Shown here: positions 50,746 to 61,086 of the stretch, piece after piece
How positions within the stretch are numbered: position 1 is the first letter of the stretch
Layout of the letters: the number at the start of each line of letters is the position of its first letter
DNA from: Streptomyces sp. JJ38
GTDB taxonomy: Bacteria > Actinomycetota > Actinomycetes > Streptomycetales > Streptomycetaceae
Direction: 5' to 3'
DNA length: 64,000 nucleotides
Assembly (NCBI RefSeq): GCF_019303475.1
Contig: NZ_JABLSI010000013.1
Coordinates: 188,121 to 252,120, forward strand
Made by a program: the position numbers and the translations under genes
The notes under the pieces: generated by a model
Databases searched by the model: none
Seen by the model: only the letters and a program-made list of their open reading frames with translations
What the model was told of the DNA's origin: nothing

Positions 50746-51594
50746 ATGCCCCCGAGGACGACCCCTACGGAACGGCAGAAGCGACTGGGAAGTGAACTGC
50801 GGCGTATCCGCACTGCGGCAGGCATGTCCGCAGAGTTCGCGGCGGGTCTGCTGGGTGTGGACCGAGGCAAGATTTCCAACATCGAGTCCGGCGTCCGGGG
50901 TATCAGCGCCGACCGCCTGCGCACACTGGCCTGCAACTGCGATGTGACCGATGAGTCGTACGTCAAGGCACTTGTCGAGATGGCTCAGGTGAGTACGGGA
51001 TGGTGGGAGCGATACCGAGGCATCCTGCCCCAAGGCCTGCTGGACATCGCGGAATCAGAAAACAGCGCCGTGCGCCTCCACGGCGCCAACACCGTGCACG
51101 TGCCCGGCATGCTCCAGACGTCGGAACAGGCAATGGCCATCTTTCGCGCTGCCGTTCCTGCCATGCCCGAGCACGAGGTTGCTCTACGACTCGCGCTGCG
51201 CGCGGAACGCCAGCAGGTGATCACCGGCGAGAAGGCGATCCCGTACATCGCCGTCATCCACGAGGCGGCACTTCGGATGCGGTTCGGCGGAAACGACGTG
51301 GCCCGTGCCCAGTTGGAGTACCTGTTGGAGGTCTCTGAGCGGGACAACGTCACCGTGCTCGTCCTCCCCTTCGCCCAAGGCGCCTTCCCCGGTGCTGGCC
51401 AGACCGTCGTCTACATCGAAGGGCCTGTGCCGCAACTCGATACGGTGCAGGTAGACAGCTCCCACGGCCCCGCCTTTCTCCACGCCGAGGGACAGTTGGC
51501 GAAATACCGCGCGCAACTCGACTTGTTGGAAGGTCTGGCATTGCCACCAGAGCAGTCCCGAGACTTCATTCGTGACATCGCACGCCAACTGTGA
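50746..51594 (+). CDS. XRE-family helix-turn-helix regulator with DUF5753 domain
   Basis: 282 residues from ATG 50746 with GGAAGGA upstream. Residues 12-75 form the helix-turn-helix (GSELRRIRTAAGMSAEFAAG, then LLGVDRGKISNIESGVRGIS). The DUF5753 domain follows with the hallmarks TVHVPGMLQTSEQAMAIFR, a L-R-x-E-R-Q segment and VTVLVLPFAQGAFPG. A small partner gene follows ten bases downstream. The pair lies inside the defence island and may regulate it or be cargo. Confidence 0.87.
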   Translation: MPPRTTPTERQKRLGSELRRIRTAAGMSAEFAAGLLGVDRGKISNIESGVRGISADRLRTLACNCDVTDESYVKALVEMAQVSTGWWERYRGILPQGLLDIAESENSAVRLHGANTVHVPGMLQTSEQAMAIFRAAVPAMPEHEVALRLALRAERQQVITGEKAIPYIAVIHEAALRMRFGGNDVARAQLEYLLEVSERDNVTVLVLPFAQGAFPGAGQTVVYIEGPVPQLDTVQVDSSHGPAFLHAEGQLAKYRAQLDLLEGLALPPEQSRDFIRDIARQL

Positions 51595-51603
51595 GGAGTA
51601 CCA

Positions 51604-51795
51604 GTGCCGGAGATCACCTGGGAAAGCCCGTTCTGCGCCGAAGGCAGTTCCTGCTTCCGCCTCGGCACCGACGCCGACGGCAACGGCTACATAGCCGTTG
51701 CCGGCCAGGAGGACCACTACCTCACCGACTCCCTCGAAGCCCTGCGCACCCTCATCACCGAGATCAAGGCGGGCAAGGCCGACCACCTGCTGTAG
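51604..51795 (+). CDS. Small partner protein of the DUF5753 regulator (DUF397-like)
   Basis: 63 residues from GTG 51604, with GAGGAG six to seven bases upstream. The sequence ITWESPFCAEGSSCFRLG, then GNGYIAVAGQEDHYLTDS and ALRTLITEIKAGKADHLL has the length, position and W-x-S/E-S...A-V...L...F/L pattern of DUF397 proteins but lacks the usual D-S/N-S-K-x-P core. It is therefore a divergent member or a functional substitute. Confidence 0.6.
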   Translation: MPEITWESPFCAEGSSCFRLGTDADGNGYIAVAGQEDHYLTDSLEALRTLITEIKAGKADHLL

Positions 51796-51876
51796 GAGCT
51801 GCCGGGCACCGCCGCCAGTCGGTACCGTGTACAGCCATCGGCTGACGAGGCCTCAGGAAGGGCAGGGGCGGACCGC

Positions 51877-53493
<1,617 letters not shown>

Positions 53494-53508
53494 CGTCCGC
53501 AGGTACCG

Positions 53509-55665
53509 TCATTCCTCGTCCTCGCCCTCTTCCTCCTCCTCGTTGTGGAAACCCTGGGCCAGGCCCCACAGGCTGGGGCCATCCGCAAGGAACCAGCGAG
53601 TCGTCCCCTGGTTGGCCACCGGGCGATCGTCCCACTCGGCGTCTGCCCACATCTTCGACACCAGCCCGGACGGCGAGTACTGCTGCTCGTCGTACGCCCA
53701 CAGGATCGACTTGGTGCGGTGATTGACCCAGGTCGCCTGGCGTCGCCTCTCGTCCTCGGCGAGCCATCCTTCCATGGCGTCGCGCTCGGGCTCGCCCTGA
53801 GCCACGTACCGGAGTGGGGCTCCGTCCTTGATGGCACGGCGGTCGACCAGAAGCGGCACCGTGTTCCTGCGGCGCTGCTTGCGCTCCTTCTTGGGAGGTG
53901 CGGGAACGGCGACCCCGTCGGCCAGGTCGCCGAGGACGTGTTCCGCGAGTTCTCGGCACGTCTTCTCGGTCTGGAAGGCGGTCCTGATCTGAGGACGGGG
54001 CCCGTAACGCGCGACGACCAGGTGCGTCAGCCGCCGCACCAGTTCTGGCACGAGCGCGGGGACCTTCTCCAGGACCTCGCTGTGCCAGTCGAAGTCGGGG
54101 TCGTCGATGCTCGTGGCGCCGAGATGATGGAAAACCAGGTGGGTGACGAGAAAGCCGCCGTGCTCCGCTGTTGCCGCCTCGCGGCTGTTCTGCTTTTCGC
54201 GGCCGTTACCGCCTACTTTGTAGACCGCGCTCCGCGCCGCGCGCAGTGTGAGCACGGAGCGCCACACCTTCTGCGGAGAGGGCTCGCGTTTGAACAGCAG
54301 GGTGTGGCTACCCGTGGAGCCCTGCTCCCACAGGTTCTCCGTGGAACTGGCGGCCCGGGCGGCTTGTGCGGCATCCGGATACAGGCAGGCAAGGGCCAGA
54401 GCGAGTTCGTCCAGTGAACAGCCGGTCTCAGGTGCGGCGACCGGCTCTCCCCGCTTGATCACGTACTGCTTCCGCAGTTCGGCGCGCAGGTTGGCTTTGA
54501 TGGCCTGGTGCACGGGTTCGAGCGCGATGTGATCGCGCTGTTCAATGGCGTTCTGCCGGTTCGCCGCCTGCGAGACCTGAACTCCGAACTTCCGGTCCTC
54601 TTGCGTGTTGATGACCTTGATACTGAGGGTGGCGTTGGCTGCGGCCTCGCCGTCGTCGTGCATGGCCCTGGCGACAGCCCGAACCGTCTGGGCGCCGTTG
54701 ACGATGCTCGCACCCGTCACGGTGAGAGTGGTCGGTCTGCTCTGCGGTGACTTGGCGCTGTCGTGCCTTGCCGTGAGCGAGTCGCAGATCATGGTGACAC
54801 CGTTGTTCAGATGCCAGAACTTGGTCGGATCTGATGTGAGGGTCTGACCGATCTCCGCATTGGTGACGGTGGGCCCGAGCGGGGCCCGGAGGTTCTGCTC
54901 GAACAGGCCACTACCGTGCGTCTCGTACCACTCGGCAACGCTCTCGGCGGAGACCGTGCCCTGATAGGCCTCAAGCGGCCCCTTCTGCTGATACCAGTCG
55001 TCAAGACGTACGTCGAGGCGGATCGGTTCCGGCCGAAGGTCGGCATGAACCTGGTCGTGGAAGTCTGCGGCGTACAGCACCTCGATGCTCAAGCGGGCGC
55101 CATACTTGTTGAACTCGCCGAGAGCGTTCTCGAGAACCTCGACTGCGGGCGGGGAGGGCTTCACCGTGCCCATCAGTGCGATGACCAGAGTTGCCTTGCT
55201 GTTGACGATGAACGGCCTGGCTTCCAGGGCGAGGGCACCCGCACGCTGGTTGAACTGGTCGTACAGCTCATTGTCGATCCGATTCAGGCCGTCGACCATC
55301 GTCTTGGCAGCGTCCACGTCGAAGGTTGCCGTACCTTTGTCACTCCACTTCGCCTGGACGAGCAGAGCCTGCCCGCTCTCCGGCAGAGGGGCGATGGCAT
55401 CCAATCCCTGGTCCGCGATACCGTCCGTGACGAACTGGGCCGCCTCGGCCACAGTGCATTGAGCCACGCGTCGTACCGCGAGGGCCGCGAGGGCGCGGGA
55501 GAGAAAACGCTGTTCGTAGTTGCCCCCGCGAAAGTGGGCGATGTCACTGTCGTCGATCACCCCGTGAAAAGTCTCGTGCAGTTGCTCGCGGACCTGCATT
55601 ACCTGGCGAGGCGTGTCCGCCGCCGAGGTGGCCATGGATGGTTGCCTTTTCTCTGGTGCTGTCAT
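53509..55665 (-). CDS. AIPR-family (abortive infection phage resistance) protein
   Basis: 718 residues from ATG 55665, overlapping the stop of the upstream gene (ATGA). The AIPR hallmarks are present: FWHLNNGVTM at residues 283-292 and GASIVNGAQTV at 318-328, followed by VQVSQAANRQNAIEQRDH. The N-terminus carries a nuclease-like motif, DQGLDAIAPL with LLVQAKW (Asp89, Gln104, Lys106), as in restriction-type PD-(D/E)XK folds. The last residues are extremely acidic (repeated Glu). AIPR proteins act in phage defence; the mechanism for this form is not known. Codon bias is weaker than in the conjugation genes. Confidence 0.85.
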   Translation of the reverse strand: MTAPEKRQPSMATSAADTPRQVMQVREQLHETFHGVIDDSDIAHFRGGNYEQRFLSRALAALAVRRVAQCTVAEAAQFVTDGIADQGLDAIAPLPESGQALLVQAKWSDKGTATFDVDAAKTMVDGLNRIDNELYDQFNQRAGALALEARPFIVNSKATLVIALMGTVKPSPPAVEVLENALGEFNKYGARLSIEVLYAADFHDQVHADLRPEPIRLDVRLDDWYQQKGPLEAYQGTVSAESVAEWYETHGSGLFEQNLRAPLGPTVTNAEIGQTLTSDPTKFWHLNNGVTMICDSLTARHDSAKSPQSRPTTLTVTGASIVNGAQTVRAVARAMHDDGEAAANATLSIKVINTQEDRKFGVQVSQAANRQNAIEQRDHIALEPVHQAIKANLRAELRKQYVIKRGEPVAAPETGCSLDELALALACLYPDAAQAARAASSTENLWEQGSTGSHTLLFKREPSPQKVWRSVLTLRAARSAVYKVGGNGREKQNSREAATAEHGGFLVTHLVFHHLGATSIDDPDFDWHSEVLEKVPALVPELVRRLTHLVVARYGPRPQIRTAFQTEKTCRELAEHVLGDLADGVAVPAPPKKERKQRRRNTVPLLVDRRAIKDGAPLRYVAQGEPERDAMEGWLAEDERRRQATWVNHRTKSILWAYDEQQYSPSGLVSKMWADAEWDDRPVANQGTTRWFLADGPSLWGLAQGFHNEEEEEGEDEE

Positions 55666-57062
55666 GCGATGCCCTGAGCCCGCGTCCCGATCCCTGAGCC
55701 GTTGCCGCGCGGCCGACTGCTGAAGTCGGCGACCACTAGAGCGACACCGACCGTATCGACAGTGGCCTCCACCCAGCCCAAGGCCACTTCGATGGGCACG
55801 TCGCGCGCACCGAACCAGCCGTCGCGCACCAGCCGGGCGAAGTCGGTCGGTACCAGGTGGCGGGTGAGGGCATCGACGGACGGACCTGAGAGGCCAGCCT
55901 CCGCCGCGGTCGAGTCGGCTGCTGCAATCTGGCCGTAGGGGTAGATGGCACCAGAGCTCGTCCGGTGTAGGGCAGCAGTGAAGGGCACGTGGTCGTGAAC
56001 GCGGAGAAAAAGCGGATCGTCCAGCAGGCCGTAGTCGTCAGCGCTGCCCCGGATGGGTCTCGGCAAGCGGCGAACACGGTCGAGGAAGTCGTCCAGACTG
56101 TGCCGGGTGGCGCACGACAAGAGTCCGTTCGGGCCAGGACTCAGGTAGCGCAGTACGATGAGCGTCTGGGTGCCGACGTGGTAGTAGTAGGCGTCGAGGG
56201 AGCTCTCCCCGCCGTCGACCACCCGCTGACCGGTTACCGACGTGGCCTCGAAGTCATAGTTTTGGCGACCTCTGCCGCTCGCGAACGTCTGGACCACGGT
56301 CTCACCGACGCCGCTGAACCTCTCCGCTACTCGTCCGCGGATGTCGTCGAGCGTCGGCTGAACCGCAGTCCCGGTGAACCCGCTCAGGAAGCCTCCCCGG
56401 GCGACCGTCTTCTCCCAGCTGTGCACCGGCGCGAAGTCGTTCGGGGCCAGCCCAGCGATCTTGGCGAAGAGCAGCAGGGCGTCACGCTCATCGCGCCACC
56501 GGAGCTCCCGGTCACTCCAGCCTTCGCCGTCGTCGAGCAGTGGCAACAGCCTCTGGACTTCTCTTTCGACGTCAGGGGCGATACGTCGCAGATTGGCGAG
56601 CACGACGTCCGCGCCGACCGTGACAGGACCGCTTTCCGGTAAGGACCGGGCGAGTGAGTCGTCTCGCTCGCCGGCGGAGCACCAGAGTCCTGAGAAGGGC
56701 ACCAGGCTCCGAATCCTTCGTGCCCGGGTGACGATGACCTTCCGGTCCCGGTCGGTCTCGTGAGCAGGGCGCACGATGCCCAGCCCCCAGATCCGCTCCG
56801 GTTGCTCCGGACCAGCTTCGTCACCCTGTTGGCCGGAAGGAGCAAGCACGACCGCGAGATGTGGTTTGACCTCAGGCCAGTCGCGGCAAGGTTGGGAGTA
56901 GGACCTCTCCTTGGTGTAGTCGGCATCGAGCAGGCAAAGTAGGTCATTGTCAGGGCGCAGGATCGCCAGCCGCGTCGGTCGCGCCGAAGACGGGAGATCT
57001 GCCCGCCGTGTTGGTGTGAACGCCATCCACTCCCCCGAATCGCCTGCCACGAACTTGAGCAC
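55662..57062 (-). CDS. Hypothetical protein translationally coupled to AIPR
   Basis: 466 residues if started at GTG 57062; an ATG at 57026 with GGGGGAG close before is the alternative. The N-terminal region (TRLAILRPDNDLLCLLDADY, then PHLAVVLAPSGQQG, then ERIWGLGIVRPAHETDRDRK) looks like a small beta-rich domain. The middle is helical, with LRWRDERDALLLFAKIAGL. The C-terminal part has YYYHVGTQTLIVLRYLSPG and DDFLDRVRRLPRPI. No known family or catalytic motif was recognised. Its ATGA overlap with the AIPR gene means the two proteins are made together and probably act together. Confidence 0.6.
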   Translation of the reverse strand: MLKFVAGDSGEWMAFTPTRRADLPSSARPTRLAILRPDNDLLCLLDADYTKERSYSQPCRDWPEVKPHLAVVLAPSGQQGDEAGPEQPERIWGLGIVRPAHETDRDRKVIVTRARRIRSLVPFSGLWCSAGERDDSLARSLPESGPVTVGADVVLANLRRIAPDVEREVQRLLPLLDDGEGWSDRELRWRDERDALLLFAKIAGLAPNDFAPVHSWEKTVARGGFLSGFTGTAVQPTLDDIRGRVAERFSGVGETVVQTFASGRGRQNYDFEATSVTGQRVVDGGESSLDAYYYHVGTQTLIVLRYLSPGPNGLLSCATRHSLDDFLDRVRRLPRPIRGSADDYGLLDDPLFLRVHDHVPFTAALHRTSSGAIYPYGQIAAADSTAAEAGLSGPSVDALTRHLVPTDFARLVRDGWFGARDVPIEVALGWVEATVDTVGVALVVADFSSRPRGNGSGIGTRAQGIA

Positions 57063-57714
57063 GGCTCGCGGGTATGATAGCGCGACCAGCTGCGACCGGC
57101 GGCTCCAACATCTCCGAGCTCGGTGCTCAAAGATTGAGCTAACGGACTCGCTAACTGCCCCCCGCCCAGTTGATGTTGCACAGTCCACCGTTACCTCGTC
57201 AAACGCCCAACAGGGTTAACAAGTTGTTCCGCATGGCCGTCGGGCCGATCACGAGACCAGCGGCGCTACGCCGTCCCTTCTCTCCAACGCCGTTCTGCCA
57301 TGGGCAAGCGCGCCATCGACGCAACGCCCGGCTCTGCGGCCACCAGGCTTTGGCCGGCGCACGCCTTAGCCCATCGACGAGACGGGGTGTTCGCTCGAGA
57401 TGGTGATTTCGTCACAAATCACCGACTCAACCAGCAGGGCCAAGCGCGAGGTCGCCCTGCACTCTGTGGTACTCGGCGAGCGCCCTTGTGACCCGCGGCT
57501 CGCCATCGCTCTGACTGGTGCAGCCAAGGCCCGAGGCCGGGCACCGCCGCGATGTCCGCGATCCATGGAGCGATGTGGGCGCGATCCTGATCACCGGCAC
57601 GGGCTGGATTGACGCCAATGGGCGGGCGAAACGCGATCTCCTTCGCAAATAGGGCACTTCATCGCTGCGGGGTGTGCGCGGAATGGCCGACTGGCCTTCC
57701 CGCAAGGAAGCGCT
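57063..57714. other. Gene-free stretch before the right island repeat
   Basis: No frame on either strand keeps a coding bias over these 650 bases. On the minus strand TATCAT lies about ten bases before the GTG at 57062, so the AIPR operon may be leaderless or have a very short leader. Nothing else can be supported. Confidence 0.45.
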
Positions 57715-57844
57715 CTGACCTGCGGGAACGTGTGGGTGTCCCCCGGCCTCCGGAGTCGTGTGCGCAGGTTCGAACCCTGCCGGGGGGTGCTTCGGAATCA
57801 AGGCTCTGACCAGCAGTAATGCCGGTCAGAGCCGTTCTTGCGTA
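57715..57844 (+). repeat. Right island-flanking direct repeat (attachment-site-like)
   Basis: Matches the left repeat (38688-38815), with two single-base insertions and a few substitutions in the last 100 bases and lower identity in the first 30. It contains the same T-arm-like stem (GCAGG TTCGAAC CCTGC) and the same terminator (GGCTCTGACC / GGTCAGAGCC, 57802-57833). Here too the 5' part of a tRNA is absent. Confidence 0.7.
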
Positions 57845-58182
57845 GGTCGACGCGTATGCATCGCCTCGTGTCACCCTCCCTCGCCTCATGTGCCCGTGTG
57901 CCGGGGATCGGGCCTGCGGGCGCGCGCACTCCGCGTGCCAGGGTGCGCGGCAACGGCATGCAGCCCCGGTGGTGTTGGCACGGCCCGGCAAGGTCGTCTT
58001 CATGGCTCCGTGCGCGCCGCCGCTGCGTCAACGGAGCCGCCCCGGGCGGAACGTACGTGTGAGTAGCGCACGGCCGGACGGTGACACTTGTGACTACTGG
58101 CGCGCCGCCGCGTCGTGAAAACGTACTCACGGCGACACGGTGAGTGACGCCCTGCGGAGACAATCGTCCGAAGGGAGTGCGC
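57845..58182. other. Promoter region of the lanthipeptide locus
   Basis: No gene is visible in these 338 bases. Near the 3' end CTCAC and GTGAG form an inverted repeat with nine bases between (about 58126-58144), 40 bases before the lanKC start. It could be a regulator site. The known RamR-binding consensus cannot be confirmed by eye. Confidence 0.35.
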
Positions 58183-60819
58183 GTGAACCAGGGGTACGCG
58201 GCGTTCTGCGGCACCGACCAGTTCTTCTACGACACCCCTCGGCGCCCCGCCACCGCCTCCGACGACGGCCGGTCGTCCGCCGAGTACCGGGCTGCCGCCC
58301 GCCCCGTGCCGGACGGCTGGCGCACGCACCGGGCCGGCGACTGGCTCGCGTTGCGTCCTGAGGACGCCGAACTCCCCAAGCAGGGCTGGAAGATCCACAT
58401 ATCGGCCACCCTGCGGAACGCGGAGTCGGTGCTGGAGCGGGTGTGGGAGTACTGCGTCCAGCGCGGACTCGCCTTCAAGTTCGTTCCCGGGCCGCACCTC
58501 CTGCGGCTGCGCAACGCCAAGTACGCCAACCGCGGCGCCAGCGGGAAGTTCGTCACCGTCTACCCGCCGGACGAGGCGGCGTGCGAGACCACGGCACGCG
58601 ACCTCGACAGTCTGCTGGCCGGCGAGCCGGGCCCCTACATCCTCAGCGACGTGCGCTGGAACCAGGGCCCGGTGTACCTGCGCTACGGCAGCTTCACCCG
58701 GCGCCACGCCTACGACGACGCCGGCGAGGCCGTCCCCGCGGTGGAGACGCCGGAAGGCGTGCTGGTGCCGGACGAGCGCGGTAACGCCTTCCGGGTGCCC
58801 GAATGGGTCACGGTCCCGGCGTTCCTCCAGCCGCACATCGAGGCGCGCTCCGCGGTCGACGTCACCGGCCTGCCCTACACGATCGAGCGGGCGCTGCACT
58901 TCTCCAACGGCGGCGGCGTGTACCAGGCGCGTGACACCCGGACCGGGGAACGGGTGGTGCTCAAGGAGGCCCGGCCGCACGCGGGGCTGGCGGCGGACGG
59001 CGCCGACGCGGTCGAACGCCTGCACCGGGAGCGCCGGGCACTGGAGCGGCTGTCGGGCCTGAGCTGCGCGCCGGAGGTGAAGGACACCTTCGTCCTGGGG
59101 GACCACCACTTCCTGGTGCTGGAGTACATCGACGGCAAGCCGCTCAACTCCTTCTTCGCCCAGCGCCACCCGCTCATCGACCCCGAACCCGAGCCGGAGC
59201 GGCTGGCCGAGTACGCGCGGTGGGCGATGCGGATGCACGCACTGGTGGAACAGGCCGTCGAGGCCGTACACGCGCGCGGCATCGTCTTCCACGACCTGCA
59301 CCTCTTCAACGTGATGGTCTCCGAGGACGAATCCTCCGTGGTGCTGCTGGACTTCGAGGTCGCCCAGGACGTCGCGGACGCCGGACGCCAGACGGTGGCC
59401 CACCCCGCCTTCGTGGCCCCGCCCGGTCTCCGGGGCTTCGACATCGACCGGTACGCGCTCGCCTGTCTGCGCCTCGCCCTGTTCCTGCCGCTGACCAGCC
59501 TGCTCGCCATCGACCGGACCAAGGCCGCCCATCTGGCCGAGGTGGCGGCCGGGCGGTTCCCGGAAGCCGAAGCGTTTCTGCGGCGTGGCGTGGCGGAGAT
59601 CCTCCGGACCCCGGCCCAGGGGGAGACCGGTCGGCGCATACCCCCGGTCGACCCCGGCGACTGGCCGTACAGCGGGGAGTCGCTGGCACGCGGCATCGCG
59701 GCCTCCGTGACTCCCGAACGCGAGGACCGCTGCTTCCCCGGCGACATCGCCCAGTTCACCGCGACCGGCGGCGGCCTGTCGTTCGCCCACGGCGCGGCCG
59801 GAGTCCTGTACGCGCTCTCCGCCAGCGGCGCGCCGAGGTGCCTGGAAGCCGAGGAGTGGCTGCTGACCCGCGCCAAGCAGCCCCCGTCCGGCACCCCGCT
59901 GGGCTTCTACGACGGACTGGCGGGCCTCGCCTGGACGCTGGACCACCTCGGCCACCGCGACCAGGCCCTTTCCCTGGTGGAGTTCGCCCTCGACCAGCCC
60001 TGGGAGTCGCTGCCGTCCGGCCTGCACGGCGGCCTCGCCGGGTTCGGCCTGGCCCTGGACTCGCTCGCCGCCACCACCGGCGAGCACCAGCTGCGCACAG
60101 CGGCCCTGCGCTGCGCCGAGATCATCCAGGCCCGGCAGCGGCCGACCGGCCCGGACGGCTCTGCGCACACCGGCCTGCTACGCGGCGCCACCGGGCCCGC
60201 GCTCCTGGGCATCCGGCTGTACGAGCACACCGGCGACGCATCCCTCCTCGACCTGGCCGCCGACGCGCTGGGCCAGGACCTGGACCGGTGCGTCACCCGA
60301 CCCGGCGGCGCCCTGCACACCGACGAGGGCTGGCGCACCCTGCCCTACGTCGGCGCGGGCAGCGTCGGCGTCGGCATGGTCCTGGACGACTACCTGGCCC
60401 ACCGCCCGGACGAGCGGTTCGAACGGGCCCGGACCGGGATCGTCCGCGCCGCGCGGGCCGGGTTCTACGCCCAGCCGGGGCTGTTCCGCGGCCTGGCGGG
60501 CATGGTGCTCTACCTCGGCCGCACCACCGCGCCCGGCGCCCGCGCCGCCGACCTCCAGCGCCAGTCCGGGGCGCTGGCCTGGCACGCCATGAACTTCCAA
60601 GGCCATCTGGCCTTTCCCGGAGAGCAGATGATGCGGCTGTCCATGGATCTCGCCACGGGCTCCGCCGGTGTGCTGCTGGCGCTGGCCGCGGCACAGCCGG
60701 GACACCCGGCCGCGCTGCCCTTCCTGCCGCCCCCGGGGCGGCCCCACGGACCGGTTCCCAACAGGGGGCCGAAGCAGGAAAAACGCAACACCATCCCGAG
60801 TGGAGAGGAACCATCATGA
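58183..60819 (+). CDS. ramC: Class III lanthionine synthetase LanKC (RamC/AmfT type)
   Basis: 878 residues from GTG 58183 with AAGGGAG six bases upstream. It has three parts. The first is an N-terminal lyase domain (about 1-220) with KIHISATLRNAESVLERVWE and RYGSFTRR. The second is a kinase domain (about 225-480) with VLKEARPH, catalytic HDLHLFN at about 370-376 and DFE in place of DFG. The third is a LanC-like cyclase domain (about 530-860) with GFYDGLAGLAW, SGLHGGLAGFGLALDSLA and YVGAGSVGVGMVLDDYLAH, which lacks the zinc-binding Cys-Cys-His set, as usual for class III. It phosphorylates and dehydrates the Ser residues of the precursor and forms the rings. Its stop overlaps the precursor start. 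Confidence 0.95.
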   Translation: MNQGYAAFCGTDQFFYDTPRRPATASDDGRSSAEYRAAARPVPDGWRTHRAGDWLALRPEDAELPKQGWKIHISATLRNAESVLERVWEYCVQRGLAFKFVPGPHLLRLRNAKYANRGASGKFVTVYPPDEAACETTARDLDSLLAGEPGPYILSDVRWNQGPVYLRYGSFTRRHAYDDAGEAVPAVETPEGVLVPDERGNAFRVPEWVTVPAFLQPHIEARSAVDVTGLPYTIERALHFSNGGGVYQARDTRTGERVVLKEARPHAGLAADGADAVERLHRERRALERLSGLSCAPEVKDTFVLGDHHFLVLEYIDGKPLNSFFAQRHPLIDPEPEPERLAEYARWAMRMHALVEQAVEAVHARGIVFHDLHLFNVMVSEDESSVVLLDFEVAQDVADAGRQTVAHPAFVAPPGLRGFDIDRYALACLRLALFLPLTSLLAIDRTKAAHLAEVAAGRFPEAEAFLRRGVAEILRTPAQGETGRRIPPVDPGDWPYSGESLARGIAASVTPEREDRCFPGDIAQFTATGGGLSFAHGAAGVLYALSASGAPRCLEAEEWLLTRAKQPPSGTPLGFYDGLAGLAWTLDHLGHRDQALSLVEFALDQPWESLPSGLHGGLAGFGLALDSLAATTGEHQLRTAALRCAEIIQARQRPTGPDGSAHTGLLRGATGPALLGIRLYEHTGDASLLDLAADALGQDLDRCVTRPGGALHTDEGWRTLPYVGAGSVGVGMVLDDYLAHRPDERFERARTGIVRAARAGFYAQPGLFRGLAGMVLYLGRTTAPGARAADLQRQSGALAWHAMNFQGHLAFPGEQMMRLSMDLATGSAGVLLALAAAQPGHPAALPFLPPPGRPHGPVPNRGPKQEKRNTIPSGEEPS

Positions 60820-60941
60820 CCCTTCTCGACCTGCAGACGATGGAGACCGTGAAGGACGAGGCCATGGGCGACACCGCCCACGGCAGCGAGGCCAGCCTGC
60901 TGCTCTGCGGTGACAGCTCCCTGAGCGTCACCACCTGCTGA
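60816..60941 (+). CDS. ramS: SapB/RamS-type lanthipeptide precursor
   Basis: 41 residues from ATG 60816 (ATGA overlap with lanKC, GAGAGGAA upstream). The leader has the class III L-x-x-L-Q motif (MTLLDLQTMETVKDEAMGD). The core contains two S-X2-S-X3-C motifs, one ending in SLLLC and one in SVTTC, the ring-forming units of SapB. It is very close to RamS of S. coelicolor as I recall it; here the peptide ends directly at the last Cys instead of with a further Asn. SapB is a surfactant peptide that lets aerial hyphae leave the aqueous surface. Confidence 0.95.
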   Translation: MTLLDLQTMETVKDEAMGDTAHGSEASLLLCGDSSLSVTTC

Positions 60942-60952
60942 CACCGGCTCCA

Positions 60953-61015
60953 CAGGGCCCGGACCGCACACGGCCGCCGTCGCATAGCCGAAGGCCCGTG
61001 GCGGTCCGGGCCCTG
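60953..61015 (+). terminator. Strong hairpin between precursor and transporter genes
   Basis: A 15-bp perfect outer stem (60953-60967 with 61001-61015, arm CAGGGCCCGGACCGC) continues inward through a second, nearly perfect stem (ACGGCC / GGCCCGT). It lies 12 bases after the precursor stop and would partially stop transcription, giving more precursor mRNA than transporter mRNA. Confidence 0.8.
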
Positions 61016-61086
61016 GCCGCGCCGCCGCGCGCCCCGGGGCCGCGGCCGTGGAACCGCCGTCCGTCCGAAGCAAGGAGATACCGCCC

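Noticed and set aside
58000..60168. 722-codon minus-strand frame
   Set aside because: Antisense shadow of lanKC.
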